NCBI GenBank assembly: GCA_036897485.1
Contig: JAYMTF010000997.1
Coordinates: 1 to 27,444, forward strand
Reading direction: 5' to 3'
DNA from: Pelargonium nanum
Taxonomy: Eukaryota > Streptophyta > Magnoliopsida > Geraniales > Geraniaceae
Length of the DNA stretch: 27,444 bases
In this document: one piece after another, positions 1 through 10,813 of the stretch
Layout of the letters: every line of letters begins with the position of its first letter
How positions within the stretch are numbered: the stretch's first letter is position 1
Program-made: the position numbers and the translations under genes
Notes under the pieces: model-generated
Told to the model about the DNA's origin: nothing
Seen by the model: only the letters and a program-made list of their open reading frames with translations
The model's database searches: none

Positions 1-13
1 GGCCCTTGGATTA

Positions 14-39
14 TTTTATCCATCATATGATGGATAAAA
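14..39. repeat. Perfect 26-bp palindrome
   Basis: Bases 14-26 are the exact reverse complement of bases 27-39, with no spacer and the centre at CAT/ATG. The flanking 100 bases hold further TGGATT and AATCCA words in both orientations, so this may be the inside of a small inverted-repeat transposon cut by the window edge. No target duplication can be seen, so the class is open. Confidence 0.6.
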
Positions 40-983
40 ATCACATAATGGATTTTGAAGTCCAATCCATCGTTGTTGTCAAACGTTGGATAAGATGGTA
101 TGATGGATTTCGAAATCCAATACACTTCTATTTCACTGCGATCAAACGCAACTTAAGTCTTAAGTATTGTGAATTATTGGAATATATGTAGCTATATGTC
201 GGTCTTATGGCGTGCGGGCACGCTCTCACTCGATGTGCCCACATCGTAACCGCTAGTTGCGAAATTGGTGCAATCTTCTCAAGGCAATTAATAGCTTGCC
301 ACGTATGGGTATTGGAGTGGTTTAGTTCGGTTTGCAATTACAAATCTACCCTTACGGGTCATTTTTTCAGAATCTTCTACTATAATATTGGTGCATTAAG
401 TTGACTGAATACTATAGTACTAGTTCCTCCTTAAATCAGCTACCACAAAAACTAATATAATAAACAAATTAGAAATACAATTGGTTGTTTCGTAAAATAT
501 ATATTTTGCTGACTTAAAACAGACAAACTCTTTTAGAGCCTTAAGAAGTTGATTCCTATAGGAATTAGATCAATGTCCCTTGTGAAATTGTGGCCTAATT
601 TGGGAATGAGAGACAACACGTAATATTTTTATCCATCATAAATTGCATATTAGGTTGATTATTTCTATTATGTCATACTAGCTGACATGTGAAATACTAT
701 ATGTTGATTGTGTGGGTGAGGTCGACAAAATCTGGTCTATTATACTAGTTTAAGTTACTTAGGTCATGTATATGTTGGTTATAATTTATAATAATCGACA
801 TTTAACATCTTACAAGAATATATATGTAATGATTGTTGTTGTTAATTAAGTTGTTTCTTAAATACTATATCCATCTCACAACGGGTGTCATGTTTGTTTT
901 GTATTTTTGTCTCAAAATAAGTGTCTTTATTTCATTTTTAAGAAGTTAGTTACAAGATGAATTATCAATAAAACTTTTAATTA
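40..983. other. AT-rich intergenic DNA, no gene seen
   Basis: The open frames here are short, lack recognisable domains and mostly do not begin with ATG. I see no splice-consistent exon chain, RNA gene or long repeat. Confidence 0.5.
973..983. repeat. Left target-site duplication of SINE 1
   Basis: ACTTTTAATTA is identical to 1119-1129 on the other side of the SINE. Confidence 0.75.
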
Positions 984-1118
984 ACCACTAAGGGTGGCGC
1001 AATTGGTTATTCTAGCTGTGTGAGTGGGATGAGGTCTCAGGATCGATTTCCACTCAACACATCCTTGGTGGTGGTGGTGTAGAAAACCACTTTGGTGCTG
1101 TATAAAAAAAAAAATAAC
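984..1118 (+). mobile_element. tRNA-derived SINE, plus strand
   Basis: A roughly 135-bp element has the parts of a plant SINE in order. A box A-like TGGCGCAATTGG lies at about 995-1006 and a box B-like GGATCGATTTCC at about 1040-1051, both matching the polymerase III internal promoter of tRNA genes with few mismatches. The body ends in an A-rich tail near 1104-1114. The 11-base word ACTTTTAATTA occurs exactly at 973-983 and 1119-1129, which fits a target-site duplication. It has no coding capacity and would depend on a LINE reverse transcriptase for movement. The family is not assigned. Confidence 0.8.
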
Positions 1119-1129
1119 ACTTTTAATTA
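1119..1129. repeat. Right target-site duplication of SINE 1
   Basis: ACTTTTAATTA directly follows the A-rich tail and is identical to 973-983. Confidence 0.75.
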
Positions 1130-2610
1130 GTTGCATAGTATTCCCGAAACACAAACTCTGATTCAAAAGTAATGTACAATATTAACCAACTCCATAATTA
1201 TTCTCAAATAATAAATAAAGATACTATTTTTTAGACGATAGACTATTTCATTTCATTTTGATATTTTGACGTTGATATCTTGTTAGAGTCATTTTTATCC
1301 GAAAATATTATCAGCCGGAACTCAATTTTGTAAAACTCAATCTCTTTACAACTTTTTTTTGCACTTTTTTTAGCACTGTTGCTAAACAATACCAAAATAC
1401 CACAACGGTAAAGAGTTGAAAAATATTGTAATGCAAAAGAAATCATATTATATGAATTTGGTTGTTTTTATTTATGAAAAAGAAAATACTATTAATAGCT
1501 TCACATTAGAGTGTGTGTTTTTAGTTATAGCTAGAATAGACTCAATAGAGTACAAACTTTTTCAACAATTAGCAAATTGAAGACTGCAATATATTTAATG
1601 GAAAGGATATAGATTGAAAAACACTCAAGATTGGAGATAAGATCTTTTGTAAAAGATGGATAAACTTTTTTAGTTTATCTTCAAATAAAAAGGTTAGGCT
1701 ATTCTTTTGATGTGTTTCCCATGTTGTGGCATGTTACAACGAACCAAACCTATTTTAGTTTTCTTATTAAAAAGAAAAGTGGATCGATATCACGCCTTGT
1801 CCTTAGGTGCTCGTGATTACAAATTACAACAAAGTAAAAGTGTCCCTCCATAATAATATGAACCATGGGAGTAGTGAAAGTGATGCATGGACTAACCTTT
1901 GACTATCTCTCCCAATTTCATGTCGACACAATGAAATATACTCATTTTAAGCTTAAGTATTTTGAATTGGTCCATTATTTATTTCATCAAATGTGATCAA
2001 CTGAGTCATGTCTTTTGGTTGTGAATATATAAGTTCAAATTTCATTATTTTGATTATAAAGGTTACGTAGCTATGTGGGTTTTTACTATTATATACTTTA
2101 ATTACTTAACAATTTTTTATTTATTTAAATTGTTCAAAGAGTGTGTCCTTAAAACCATACAATAAGAAAAAAGCCATAAAATACAAGTGAAGTTGATATG
2201 AATACATATTTATCATACATGTAAAAGAAAAAATGTTTGAGTTTAAATTCAATTAATATGATCTAGCATTCGTTTTTGTTCAGGTTGAATATTTTATTAT
2301 ATGTTAAGATCGTGGAACTTGATGATCGAAACGAAAGAGCCGAAACACTAAATTAACAATTGTAACTATAGTAATAGAATAAGTGGTTGTGATAACCGAA
2401 CTTACAAAAATTTCACAGTCACGAATTAACAGTCGTAACAGCCGCAATCAATTTATAAGCGTAAATTGCAGCCAAATGTGTCTTTAACTTAGTCTCATGT
2501 GTCTTGTACTAGCAAGAAGAAAATCATTTACAACAGACAGAGGATACTAGAAGCAAACAAGTATAAAGATGGGTAAATAAATCATACAAACGATAGAGCG
2601 GTTTTATATA
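1130..2610. other. AT-rich intergenic DNA, no gene seen
   Basis: Nothing here reads as a gene: no ORF has a recognisable domain and there are no terminal repeats I could pair. AT-rich simple stretches are common. Confidence 0.5.
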
Positions 2611-2980
2611 GTAGGGGACCACATAAATAAATAATTAAAACCACTCCTATAAAATGATCCGTTTCTTGGACGTTGGACAAACGGCTCTTTCTCTCAACGC
2701 CCAATTCAACCAGACCATCCTTTTGGAAGTTTCTATCGGTACCTCTCACGCGCGCTCATTGTTTCCTCAGCATTGCGCGTGGTGGGTCGTATGAGGAGCG
2801 TGGCGCAACATAAGTTGGGGACCACTTAGGTGGGGCCACACGCTTGACCAAACAGCTGTATCTATTGCCAAACATAACCAGTTGTTTACGTTTACAATTA
2901 CAGCAGAGATCGAAGGCTCAAGAGCCGACCTGCAAGGTTTCTTTGTTGCCACCAGGTGACATCTGGTACCCACGTGTCGG
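2611..2980 (+). promoter_or_regulatory. Promoter-like island without an evident gene
   Basis: Seen directly: two copies of GGGACCAC (2615-2622 and 2818-2825), the reverse complement of GTGGTCCC, which fits the class II TCP site GTGGNCCC; a TATAAAAT box at 2648-2655; a related GTGGGGCCAC at 2830-2839; and a G-box CACGTG at 2971-2976. The stretch is richer in G and C and in CG dinucleotides than its surroundings. No convincing ORF follows on either strand. It could be the promoter of a non-coding transcript, a relic of a lost gene, or chance clustering. The function is inferred from motif words only. Confidence 0.35.
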
Positions 2981-4759
2981 AACATTGTTTGGTTTTACAA
3001 GAATTGGAGGATTGTTTGTTTGGTTACTCTAAACCTTATCCAGATCTTGAGAGAGATGGTTCACAGTAAGGATAGGATGGTAATTGAAATGCAACATTGA
3101 GATTAAAATTCCTTTTCTTTGTTTGTTTTATTGGACTCGTGTCTTTGTTCTATGCTGTGTCCATAGCTCCAAATCCGGGCTAAAAAAAAATACTCTCATT
3201 TTATTTTTATTTGTCCTCTTAGTTTAGATTTTGCAAGTTGGATTGGAATCAACAATCTCAATTGAAATCGATTTAATATGATATGGTCCGATTAACTGAG
3301 ATTAGATCAGATTCATTCCGTAAAAATAAAAAAATTACATATGATAGATTCACTAATTTTAAACTTAATTTGAACCGAAATTTTTTCTTCCAATTGATCC
3401 GAAAGTTTTTGATATGAAATTCAAATTGCTACATCCATTCTGATTAATATGTATTTTTTGATGCAAAAAAAAAAAAAACTTAAGATTTAGCACATTTTAC
3501 TTAAAATAGCTTTTAATCACCAATTTGATTAAAAGTTATGTGTTACTCTTCTCTTATGCTTTTTGTTGCAAAATTACGTAACAATGTTTTCAGTTGAGTT
3601 GTGCAAGGAAAAATGATAGTGATAATATTGAAATTGAATTATTCAATGATTGGCTTACCAAATTAAAATTTAAATTGAATAGAAAAATTATGAGTCTCTG
3701 CAAGGTAAATTCCTACAAACTAGAAACACTTTTTAATATGTAACAAAATTGAAGTAGAATATATTCATCTACGATTTTTAATGTCCAATGTAATTTAAGG
3801 TGTAAAAAAAGAGTATAGTTTTATGCAGATTTTCTTATATGTAATTGCAACATATATCATTAGTAATGACCATTTCGTCATATAATGAAAATACAAATCC
3901 ATTCACAATTTTAACAAAATTATATTTTCGCGCAATTAGTATCGAATTCTTGTAGTATTGTCGTTGCTATGTCAAAATAAATAAAATAAAATAAAAATGT
4001 AATGTAATTAATAATATTAAAGAAGCCGCCCATATTGAAATTTTTGGTTAAAACTATAAACTTCAATTTCAGAGCTGCAATGAATTAGTTCTCAGTCTTG
4101 ATTTTGAAAAAATAAAGGGTCAACCATGCCAAGGTTGACTCAACTCCATGTGTCCACTTTGTATACTAAATAAACAAGTGTTCATGTGCAATATGTCTAC
4201 ATTTTTGTACGGTCTTTTTCAACCTCTATGAAATTAATATTAATAAGTCTTGTTTCGTCTATTAATATGTATGGTTTACGATTTCAAAAATAAATAAATA
4301 AGATTGTATGGTTTACATGCCCATGACGGCTATTATAAACTTCTTCGTAACCATTCCTACAAGTCAAATTCTCTATTTAACTTTTAATTTTGACAAACAC
4401 GCAACTAAATAAATTTTCATTTCAACAAAAAAGTTAGGACATGAGATGGGGATGACAACACCTTAGACACTGCATTGAATTCAATTTTCATTTTCCAATG
4501 TGGGAAAAATATAGGAGGAGAATATATATTTAAATTCTTGAATGAATATTTACATACTTTCTAGTGTAAATTGTTAAAGAGTATGGACAATTACGTTGGA
4601 ACGTGATGCACGTCTTTTGACTCAGTAAATTTTAGCATTCTAGAATGTGTTTTTCGTATTGCCCATATGTTAGGGTAGTTTTATTGAAAATGTTCTAACT
4701 GTAGAACACTAGGATAAAAGTAGACTGTTAGAGGCTTAAATCATTACTTTGGGTTTTTA
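2981..4759. other. AT-rich intergenic DNA, no gene seen
   Basis: There is no supported ORF, RNA gene or paired terminal repeat. Poly-A and poly-T runs and AT-rich simple sequence dominate. Confidence 0.5.
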
Positions 4760-5100
4760 AAACTTGCACAAGAATAGCATATCGTTAAGCGGAGACCCGC
4801 GAGTAAGAATCTTAATCGGGAGAATTTTAATCACGCCTCGATAGAGTGAAATGTATAGATAATATACATAGAGTAGTAAATTGAGAGTTTTTATCCTCTT
4901 ACCAACTAAAGAGTATTTATAGTTACAAACTCATCAACTCATCATTTGTCGTCGTTTGGTTGGTCGTTGATGATGAGAGATCCGCTTCATGGCCTATTTG
5001 GGTGATAGAGTTTTGGCCTAAATCTCGTCCGTGCCAAGTGAGTTTGACCTGTCATAGTTTGGGCAGACTTCTAATTTTTTGGGTAGCATTAGACGGAACA
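4760..5100 (-). repeat. Possible LTR remnant
   Basis: Read on the minus strand, a block starting with TG near 5100 reaches a TATAAATAC box near 4920, then a stretch resembling the R/U5 part of a plant LTR down to about 4780. It is more complex in composition than its surroundings. I could not find a second LTR, a primer-binding site or a 5-bp target duplication, so this is only a suggestion. Confidence 0.2.
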
Positions 5101-5888
5101 ACAATTTTTATTTATTTTTGATATATAATATAAAAATATAATTATGAACTTTAACTGTCAATTTAACCTCTCAGTTGAGATGATATTTTAATATTTGATT
5201 TTAAAGTTCACTTGTTCGAGTCTTGTACGTATTGTACATTTATACTCCTAAGAAAATCATTTTATAATACTCTCCCCTCCCCCTCCCCCAAAAATGGTCG
5301 CGTGGTGAAGGTGCATCTAGTGTATCATTTTAGGAAAATAAAACAACACACATTTCAATTTCAAGTACTTAAATCTAATTTCATGATCATTTGTTTATAT
5401 TTTTATAACATAACCTAATGATTGAATATGATAATTTGATGTTTTAGAGAGAAGATTCCTTGATAATTCACATGGTAGGGATGCTTGAAGATGGGAGCTT
5501 TGTAATAATGTAAGCTCCAAATTCCAATGGACCTACCTCACTTCTCACATGGATGTCTTCTAATTTATATGTTCAAGTTCATGCACATATATAACACAAT
5601 TAATTAAGCATCCACAATCAATTCATAAACTTTCAATTATACATTCATAATCTTCTTATTTTATTTTGTTAATTTGCCACGATTTTGTCTTCTTGCTAAA
5701 TATCCATTTTCAATAACATGGTTAGGTCCAAAATGTCTCTCTTTGAGAGACAAATGTAGTTTGATTTTGTTCTAAGCTTGTCCACTCTATAGAGAGAATA
5801 TTTTACTTAACATATAATCAAGATTTTATGTCTATAACTTTTTTTTGTTGGAAAAATAATGTTTATTTTTATTATATTTTAAACAATT
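5101..5888. other. AT-rich intergenic DNA, no gene seen
   Basis: Only short unsupported ORFs occur. A box B-like GTTCGAGTC lies near 5214, without a convincing box A or tail. Confidence 0.45.
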
Positions 5889-5902
5889 AATATCATTGAT
5901 TT
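5889..5902. repeat. Target-site duplication of SINE 2, left copy
   Basis: This copy matches 6061-6074 at 13 of 14 bases and directly abuts the A-rich tail (T-rich on the plus strand). Confidence 0.75.
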
Positions 5903-6060
5903 TTTTTTTATTATTTTTTTTAAAAAAGTTGAGCTACACAATAGGGGGTAGCTCTTCCCTTTAAACCCAAAATCCCACCCCACCCGACGCAATGAGATTT
6001 GAACCCACGACCTCCCACGTGGAGATGTGTGTCTTGACCATTACGCCACCCCTAGGGGGC
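5903..6060 (-). mobile_element. tRNA-derived SINE, minus strand
   Basis: On the minus strand the element begins at 6060, has a box A-like TGGCGTAATGG (6038-6048) and a box B-like GGTTCAAATCTC (5994-6005), continues through a GT-rich body and ends in a mixed A-rich tail at about 5903-5935. The 14-base flanks AATATCATTGATTT (5889-5902) and AATACCATTGATTT (6061-6074) differ at one base, as expected of an ageing target-site duplication. The body differs from the plus-strand SINE at 984-1118, so it probably belongs to another family. It has no coding capacity. Confidence 0.82.
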
Positions 6061-6074
6061 AATACCATTGATTT
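6061..6074. repeat. Target-site duplication of SINE 2, right copy
   Basis: This copy matches 5889-5902 at 13 of 14 bases and abuts the tRNA-like head of the element. Confidence 0.75.
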
Positions 6075-6728
6075 GTTACAACAGAAATGTATGTGCATAA
6101 AACCAAACATTACTTAATTTGTTTTTAATGTTTATAAATAATTAATTCGAGATGCTATATGGTGACATAAATATTGGGAATTGCATTAATGAGAAAGTTG
6201 CTAGATTTGTACCCAAAAAAAGTGTTCAGATCTGATAGGAATATAATTGGGAATATAAATCTCTACACTGAAAATCATACACAATCCAATTGTTATTATT
6301 TGCACACCCACAATATAGAGATGTTTAGATTTGTTCTTCGTAAGTTTAATGATAGTTTCAATTTCTCTTTTTGTTCTTTAGGGTATCTAATTGTTTACTG
6401 TAAAATCAGACACTTCGTGACTTTTCCTTAGCCATAAAAATGCATCCCGCAGATGTTCTGATTTTTCTGATTTTCTCACACTTTTTGGATCTAAAATTAC
6501 ATCGAATTCGACCAAATTTGTGGCCATAGATACAATTAGAGAATCCACAAAATTGTAAGAAATAGTCAACATATTCATGTCCCATTGACATAGTAGAAAC
6601 GTGGTCCTGCTGTAACATGTAAAGATCTCTCAACTAAAATTATTCTTTCTTTTTTGTGTGTGTATGAACTACTGGTTTGATCTAGTTCGAGGTTTAGTCA
6701 CAATTAAGACTACCCACCCCTTCTCATA
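6075..6728. other. Intergenic DNA, no recognised gene
   Basis: Two overlapping minus-strand frames at 6387-6633 and a plus-strand frame at 6174-6431 are open for 60-85 codons but show no domain I recognise. I do not call them genes. Confidence 0.4.
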
Positions 6729-6744
6729 AATATGTTTATTCTTT
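6729..6744. repeat. LINE target-site duplication, 3' side
   Basis: AATATGTTTATTCTTT is identical, 16 of 16 bases, to 11971-11986 on the other side of the LINE. The T-run after it on the plus strand is the LINE's poly(A) tail. Confidence 0.9.
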
Positions 6745-6768
6745 TTTTTGAAACAAAGAAGAGTACTT

Positions 6769-7224
6769 TCATTCAGACTGAAGAAAAGAAATAATGCAAT
6801 CAGGTGGGACAGACCCCCAACCTGTAGACCCAGACGAAGAAACAGGTAACCTAGCAATCTCATGTGCTACCTGATTCGCTGAGCGATACACAAATCTAAA
6901 GACGACGCTATTAAAACAAGACATTAGCGCCAGACAATCACCAATTAACAAACCAGTCCTACTTCTATCAGCAGAGCCAAATTTAAGCATAGAAATAACA
7001 TTCAAAGAATCAGACTCAAAAATCACAATCTGCCAATTCTTTGCTGCTGCCCACTTCATAGCTTCAAGCACAGCCCATGCTTCTCCGGCATCAGAGTCGA
7101 CGGCCACCTCCGATCTCCGGCAGTTCGCTCCCAAGAAACCGCCTGCACTATCCCGGGCTACCCATCCCACTCCAACGCCCCCATGCACAGTGTCAACTGC
7201 TGCATCTTGTTGACCTTTATCCAA
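6769..7224 (-). other. ORF2 segment: RNase H (RVT_3 type)
   Basis: Readable parts include GVGVGWVARDSAGG, GEAWAVLEAMKWA, FESDSLNVI and YRSANQVAHEIARL, which follow the acidic-residue order of RNase H domains in plant L1 elements. The first conserved aspartate region falls at the frame shift near 7200. The stop is about 24 bases before the poly(A) tail. Confidence 0.85.
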
Positions 7225-8372
7225 CCATCACCCGGTCGAGACCACTGCCGTTCCCCCCTCTCCCCCGACACCGTCCTCCGCCCTCGACCCCCGCTCTCTC
7301 TCGCCTCCCTCCACGCAGTCCTGACCGACCTCACCATCCCCACCACCTGCTCCGGCCTTGTATCTTTACCATTCCATACTTTATCATATCTGGCCTTCCA
7401 CACTCCCCAACAAATCATAGCAGCCTTTTCTCGCCTCTCTCCAACCTCCCTCCCCAGTAGCTCCACCAATTCGTCATGGAAGCTCTCTCCACCACTCCAT
7501 GTATATCCATCCTGCTGCCAACACCTTGACACCATAGGGCATGAACACAGTGCATGTTCGATGGTCTCCTCTTCCACGCCACACATAGGACACGTGGTCT
7601 CTACATCCACATGCCTCGCTTTTAGTCTCACTCGGGATGGAAGGAAGCCTCTACACGCTCTCCAAAGAAAATTCTTAACCTTCGGAGGGACCTCCAGCCT
7701 CCATAACTGTTCCCAACAACCAGTTGTCCCTCCCCCATAATTCTGGACGTTATCATTCCTCCGAAGTTCTCTATACGCACTGCGCACAATGTAATTGCCA
7801 GACTTCTCTCCAACCCAGAAAAGACCATCTTCCACAGACCGAAAAGAAAGAGGGATGAACAAAATAGCTTGGGCTATATTAGGAGCAAATAACAAATGTA
7901 TGAGCTGTGAATCCCAGCACCTTCGTCCCATCACAAGTAGCTCTGAAACTCTCATCTCCTCCAACCCCGGCGGTGCCTGCAGCTCCGGCCAACCTCCTCC
8001 AATCCGACCAATCCAGTTGTCTTTAAACACTCTGATATTCCTTCCGTCCCCGACTCTCCACATACTTCCCTCTCTAATCAATGTTTGAGCAGCTCTAATG
8101 CTCCTCCACACATAGCTCGAGTTCGACCCGATTGGAGCATCAAGAAAAGAACAATTGGGGAAATACTTACTTTTCATTATTCTCGCGAACAAGCTATCCG
8201 GGCATGAGATAAGCCTCCAAGCTTGTTTTCCAAGGAGTGCAAGGTTAGTTTCATGAACTCTTCTAAAACCCATCCCCCCCAACCTCTTCGGGGTACACAT
8301 CCTGTCCCAAGCACTCCAGTGCACTCTACCCTTCTCATCCGAGTTCGAGCCCCACCAAAACGAATTCATCAT
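7158..8372 (-). other. ORF2 segment: zf-RVT domain
   Basis: This 404-codon open stretch has FWWGS, GGMGFRR, ALLGKQAWRL and the zinc-binding block CPMCGVEEETIEHALCSC typical of the zf-RVT region behind plant LINE reverse transcriptases. It enters the RNase H start (GWIKVN) and then loses frame. Confidence 0.88.
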
Positions 8373-8377
8373 GCGCT

Positions 8378-9797
8378 CTAAAGCCGAAACAACTCTAACG
8401 GTATCAAAAACACACTCATCGCGTAGTTCGAAAGAGCTTGCACTACTGTTTTAAGAAGAATTTCTTTCCCGGCTTTCGAAAGAAAACGACTCCTCCAACT
8501 TCGAATTCTTTGACTCACTCGATCCCGAATGAAACTAAATGTCTCTCTTTTGCTGCCACCAATCACGATCGGTAAGCCCAAGTACTTTTTATCCGTCCCC
8601 ATTTCGCTAACCGCCAACTCCCTACAAATCTCTCCCTTATCCTCCGACTTCGTGTTAGCGCTAAACCGAATCGGTGATTTGTGAAAGTTGACCAGCTGCC
8701 CCAATGCAGATTCGTAAACCTGCAGCACTTCACGAACACAAGCAGCCTCTTCCTTGGTCGCATGGAAGAACAAGAAGCTATCGTCCGCAAAGAAGAGGTG
8801 GGAGACAACCGGGGCATGCCTAGCAACCTGACATCCGTGGAGCTCTCCTCTCTCCAGCTTCCAATTCAATAGCCGAGACAAACCTTCCGCGCATAATATG
8901 AAAAGGTACGGTGACATCGGATCTCCTTGTCTCAATCCCCGAGTTGGCACAATTGTATCCAGTAAACCCGAACCTGATATCATATTATACCTAACTGTAG
9001 TGATGCACATCATAAAACGGACTATCCAATCCTCACAAAATCCCATATTCCGCATCACTGCCTCAACAAAGCTCCATTCCAGCCGGTCGTATGCCTTTGC
9101 CATATCCAGTTTTAACGCTGCAATACCTACTTGACCTTGCCTTTTAACACGCATCCAATGAGAAATTTCCGACGCCACCAAAATATTATATGTAATTAAG
9201 CGCCCGGGTATAAAAGCGCTCTGAGACTCCGAAATACATGCCGGTAACACCTCATTCAACCGGTTCGCTAAAGTTTTAGCTACCAGTTTATACACTATAT
9301 TACACAAAGCAATTGGTCTCAGATCTCCCAACCCCTCCGGGTTTATCTTTTTTCGGGATTAACACTATTAATGTATCATTAAGCCCGCTCGGAATAACTC
9401 CATCCCGTAAAATCTTGATACACTCCCGTGCCACATCATTACCTATAATGTCCCAATGAGCCTGAAAGAATGCTGGGTTCATGCCATCCGGTCCTGGGGC
9501 TTTGTCCGGTTGCATGAAGTCCAATGCCCATTTAATCTCCCCCACCTCAAACGACGCCATAAGTTTTCGGTTATCATCATCCGTGATGCGCACTCCAAGT
9601 AACCGGCACACTGGTTCCGGATTTGTTGCCTGGGCAGTAAATAATTTGTTAAAATAAGCCTTTATTACCTCCTCCATGCCCTCACCAGCCTTCTGCCAAA
9701 CACCATCATCGTCTTTGAGTCGCTCCAGTCTATTATTCTTTCTCCTACCCGAAGCCGAGGCGTGAAATTTTTTTGAATTAATGTCACCATCCCTCAA
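8378..9797 (-). other. ORF2 segment: reverse transcriptase domain
   Basis: The upstream frame (9300-9797) carries DKAPGPDGMNPAFFQ and LIVLIPKK. After a one-base shift the next frame (8378-9331) gives LRPIALCN, SAFIPGR, LDMAKAYDRLEW (motif A aspartate), GLRQGDPMSPYLF and the catalytic FADD, followed by KKYLGLP. All catalytic residues I can identify are intact; only the frame is broken. Confidence 0.92.
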
Positions 9798-9962
9798 CCA
9801 ATGCGTCTTGGCCCGTTGCCTCTAGTACAGGTCTTGTTTTTCCAAAAGCCGAAAATACTCATCTCGAACCCCATGATCTCCACCCAGTCCCACCGCCTCC
9901 ACTCTCCTCTTGGCTCTTTCCAAATCTTTTGCCAGTTTTTTAACCATAGGCCCTCCCCAAGC

Positions 9963-10813
9963 CTATAAATCTGCTCCGCATCTGGCTAACCTGTCCTGTA
10001 ATCCCACCAATTTCGATCGGCACCAAGTCTCGGCAACAACCTCCTTACACCCTGCTTCCTGTAACCAGCAATTTTCAAATTTAAATCTCCTCCCTCCCAC
10101 TCCCCTCTTAGACATAACCGGCACCGGCACAACAAAAATAGGTGAATGGTCCGAGCACGTAGAAGGCAAGTTAAATACCATGTTATCCGAGAACATTAAC
10201 ATCCACGCCGGGGACGCAAGCGCATTTTCCAAGCGCTCTTCTACCCTCGTATCACCCGCTTGGCCTCGGAACCACGTGTATGGATATCCCGACATCCCAA
10301 TATCCGCAAGACCACTATCCGCCACCGCCTGCGAAAAACCATCAATCAAATTTTGAGGTTGAGGCCCCCCCTCTTCTCCGACCCCAATAAGAGATCATTG
10401 AAGTCGCCTACACAAAGCCAAGGCAACGATGATACCTGATTAAGACGACGCAGAAGATCCCACGACATCCACCTTCTATCCCGTCTAGGTTCACCGTAAA
10501 ACCCGGTCACCCTCCATCCGTCTCTACCTGCCATTTTAACCTCAAAATCAATATGCATCCTGGAATAACCCAATAAGCGAACTGACACTTTATCATTCCA
10601 AAACATAGCCAAACCTCTACTCCTCCCCACGCAATCCACAACAAAGAGACCCGTCATACCAAGTCTCGTCTTCAGCCCTTCCATCTTCGCCCTATCACAA
10701 CGTGTCTCCATCAGAAACACCATATTAGGCAACTTGTCCTTAACCATATCGGTTAGGACTCGAACCGCCCGTGGGTTGCCCAGCCCACGGCAGTTCCAGC
10801 TTAGAAGACTCAT
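9963..10813 (-). other. ORF2 segment: apurinic-type endonuclease domain
   Basis: The exonuclease-endonuclease-phosphatase fold is recognisable by SWNCRGLGNP, METR, GRSRGLAMFW, FYGEP and VGDFNDLL in the first frame (10346-10813), then YTWFRG, ERLENALA and the catalytic SDHSPI in the second (9963-10349). The frame shift lies between the GDFN and YTW motifs, in a 7-base homopolymer. The segment ends at an in-frame TAG. Confidence 0.88.

Larger units (their letters stand above)
6769..10813 (-). pseudogene. LINE ORF2 polyprotein (EN-RT-zf-RVT-RNase H), broken
   Basis: ORF2 begins at the ATG at 10813 (protein start MSLLSWNCRGLG, the usual start of plant LINE endonucleases) and ends at the TGA at 6769-6771. 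Its domains lie in three frames. The breaks I see are: a shift in a 7-base G run (10365-10371 on the plus strand, as C), in-frame TAG stops at 9963-9965 and 9822-9824, and shifts near 9330-9360, 8378-8405 and 7190-7225. About 1.35 kb codons in total would be usual for the family, so the length is near complete. The enzyme would nick target DNA and reverse-transcribe the LINE RNA at the nick; this copy cannot make a full-length product. Confidence 0.9.

Noticed and set aside
984-1060. A functional tRNA gene
   Set aside because: The A and B boxes are present, but the arms do not pair into a full cloverleaf and the element has a SINE tail and duplication.
5155-5345. A third SINE suggested by GTTCGAGTC near 5214 and CTCAGTTGAG near 5172
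   Set aside because: Box A is poor, and there is no clear poly(A) tail or target duplication.
6387-6633. Two overlapping minus-strand frames as a small gene
   Set aside because: There is no recognisable domain, and two frames are open over the same stretch, as happens by chance.
7077-8088. Plus-strand ORFs of 97-185 codons opposite the LINE
   Set aside because: They are antisense shadows of the GC-richer LINE ORF2, are Pro/Ser-rich and carry no domain.
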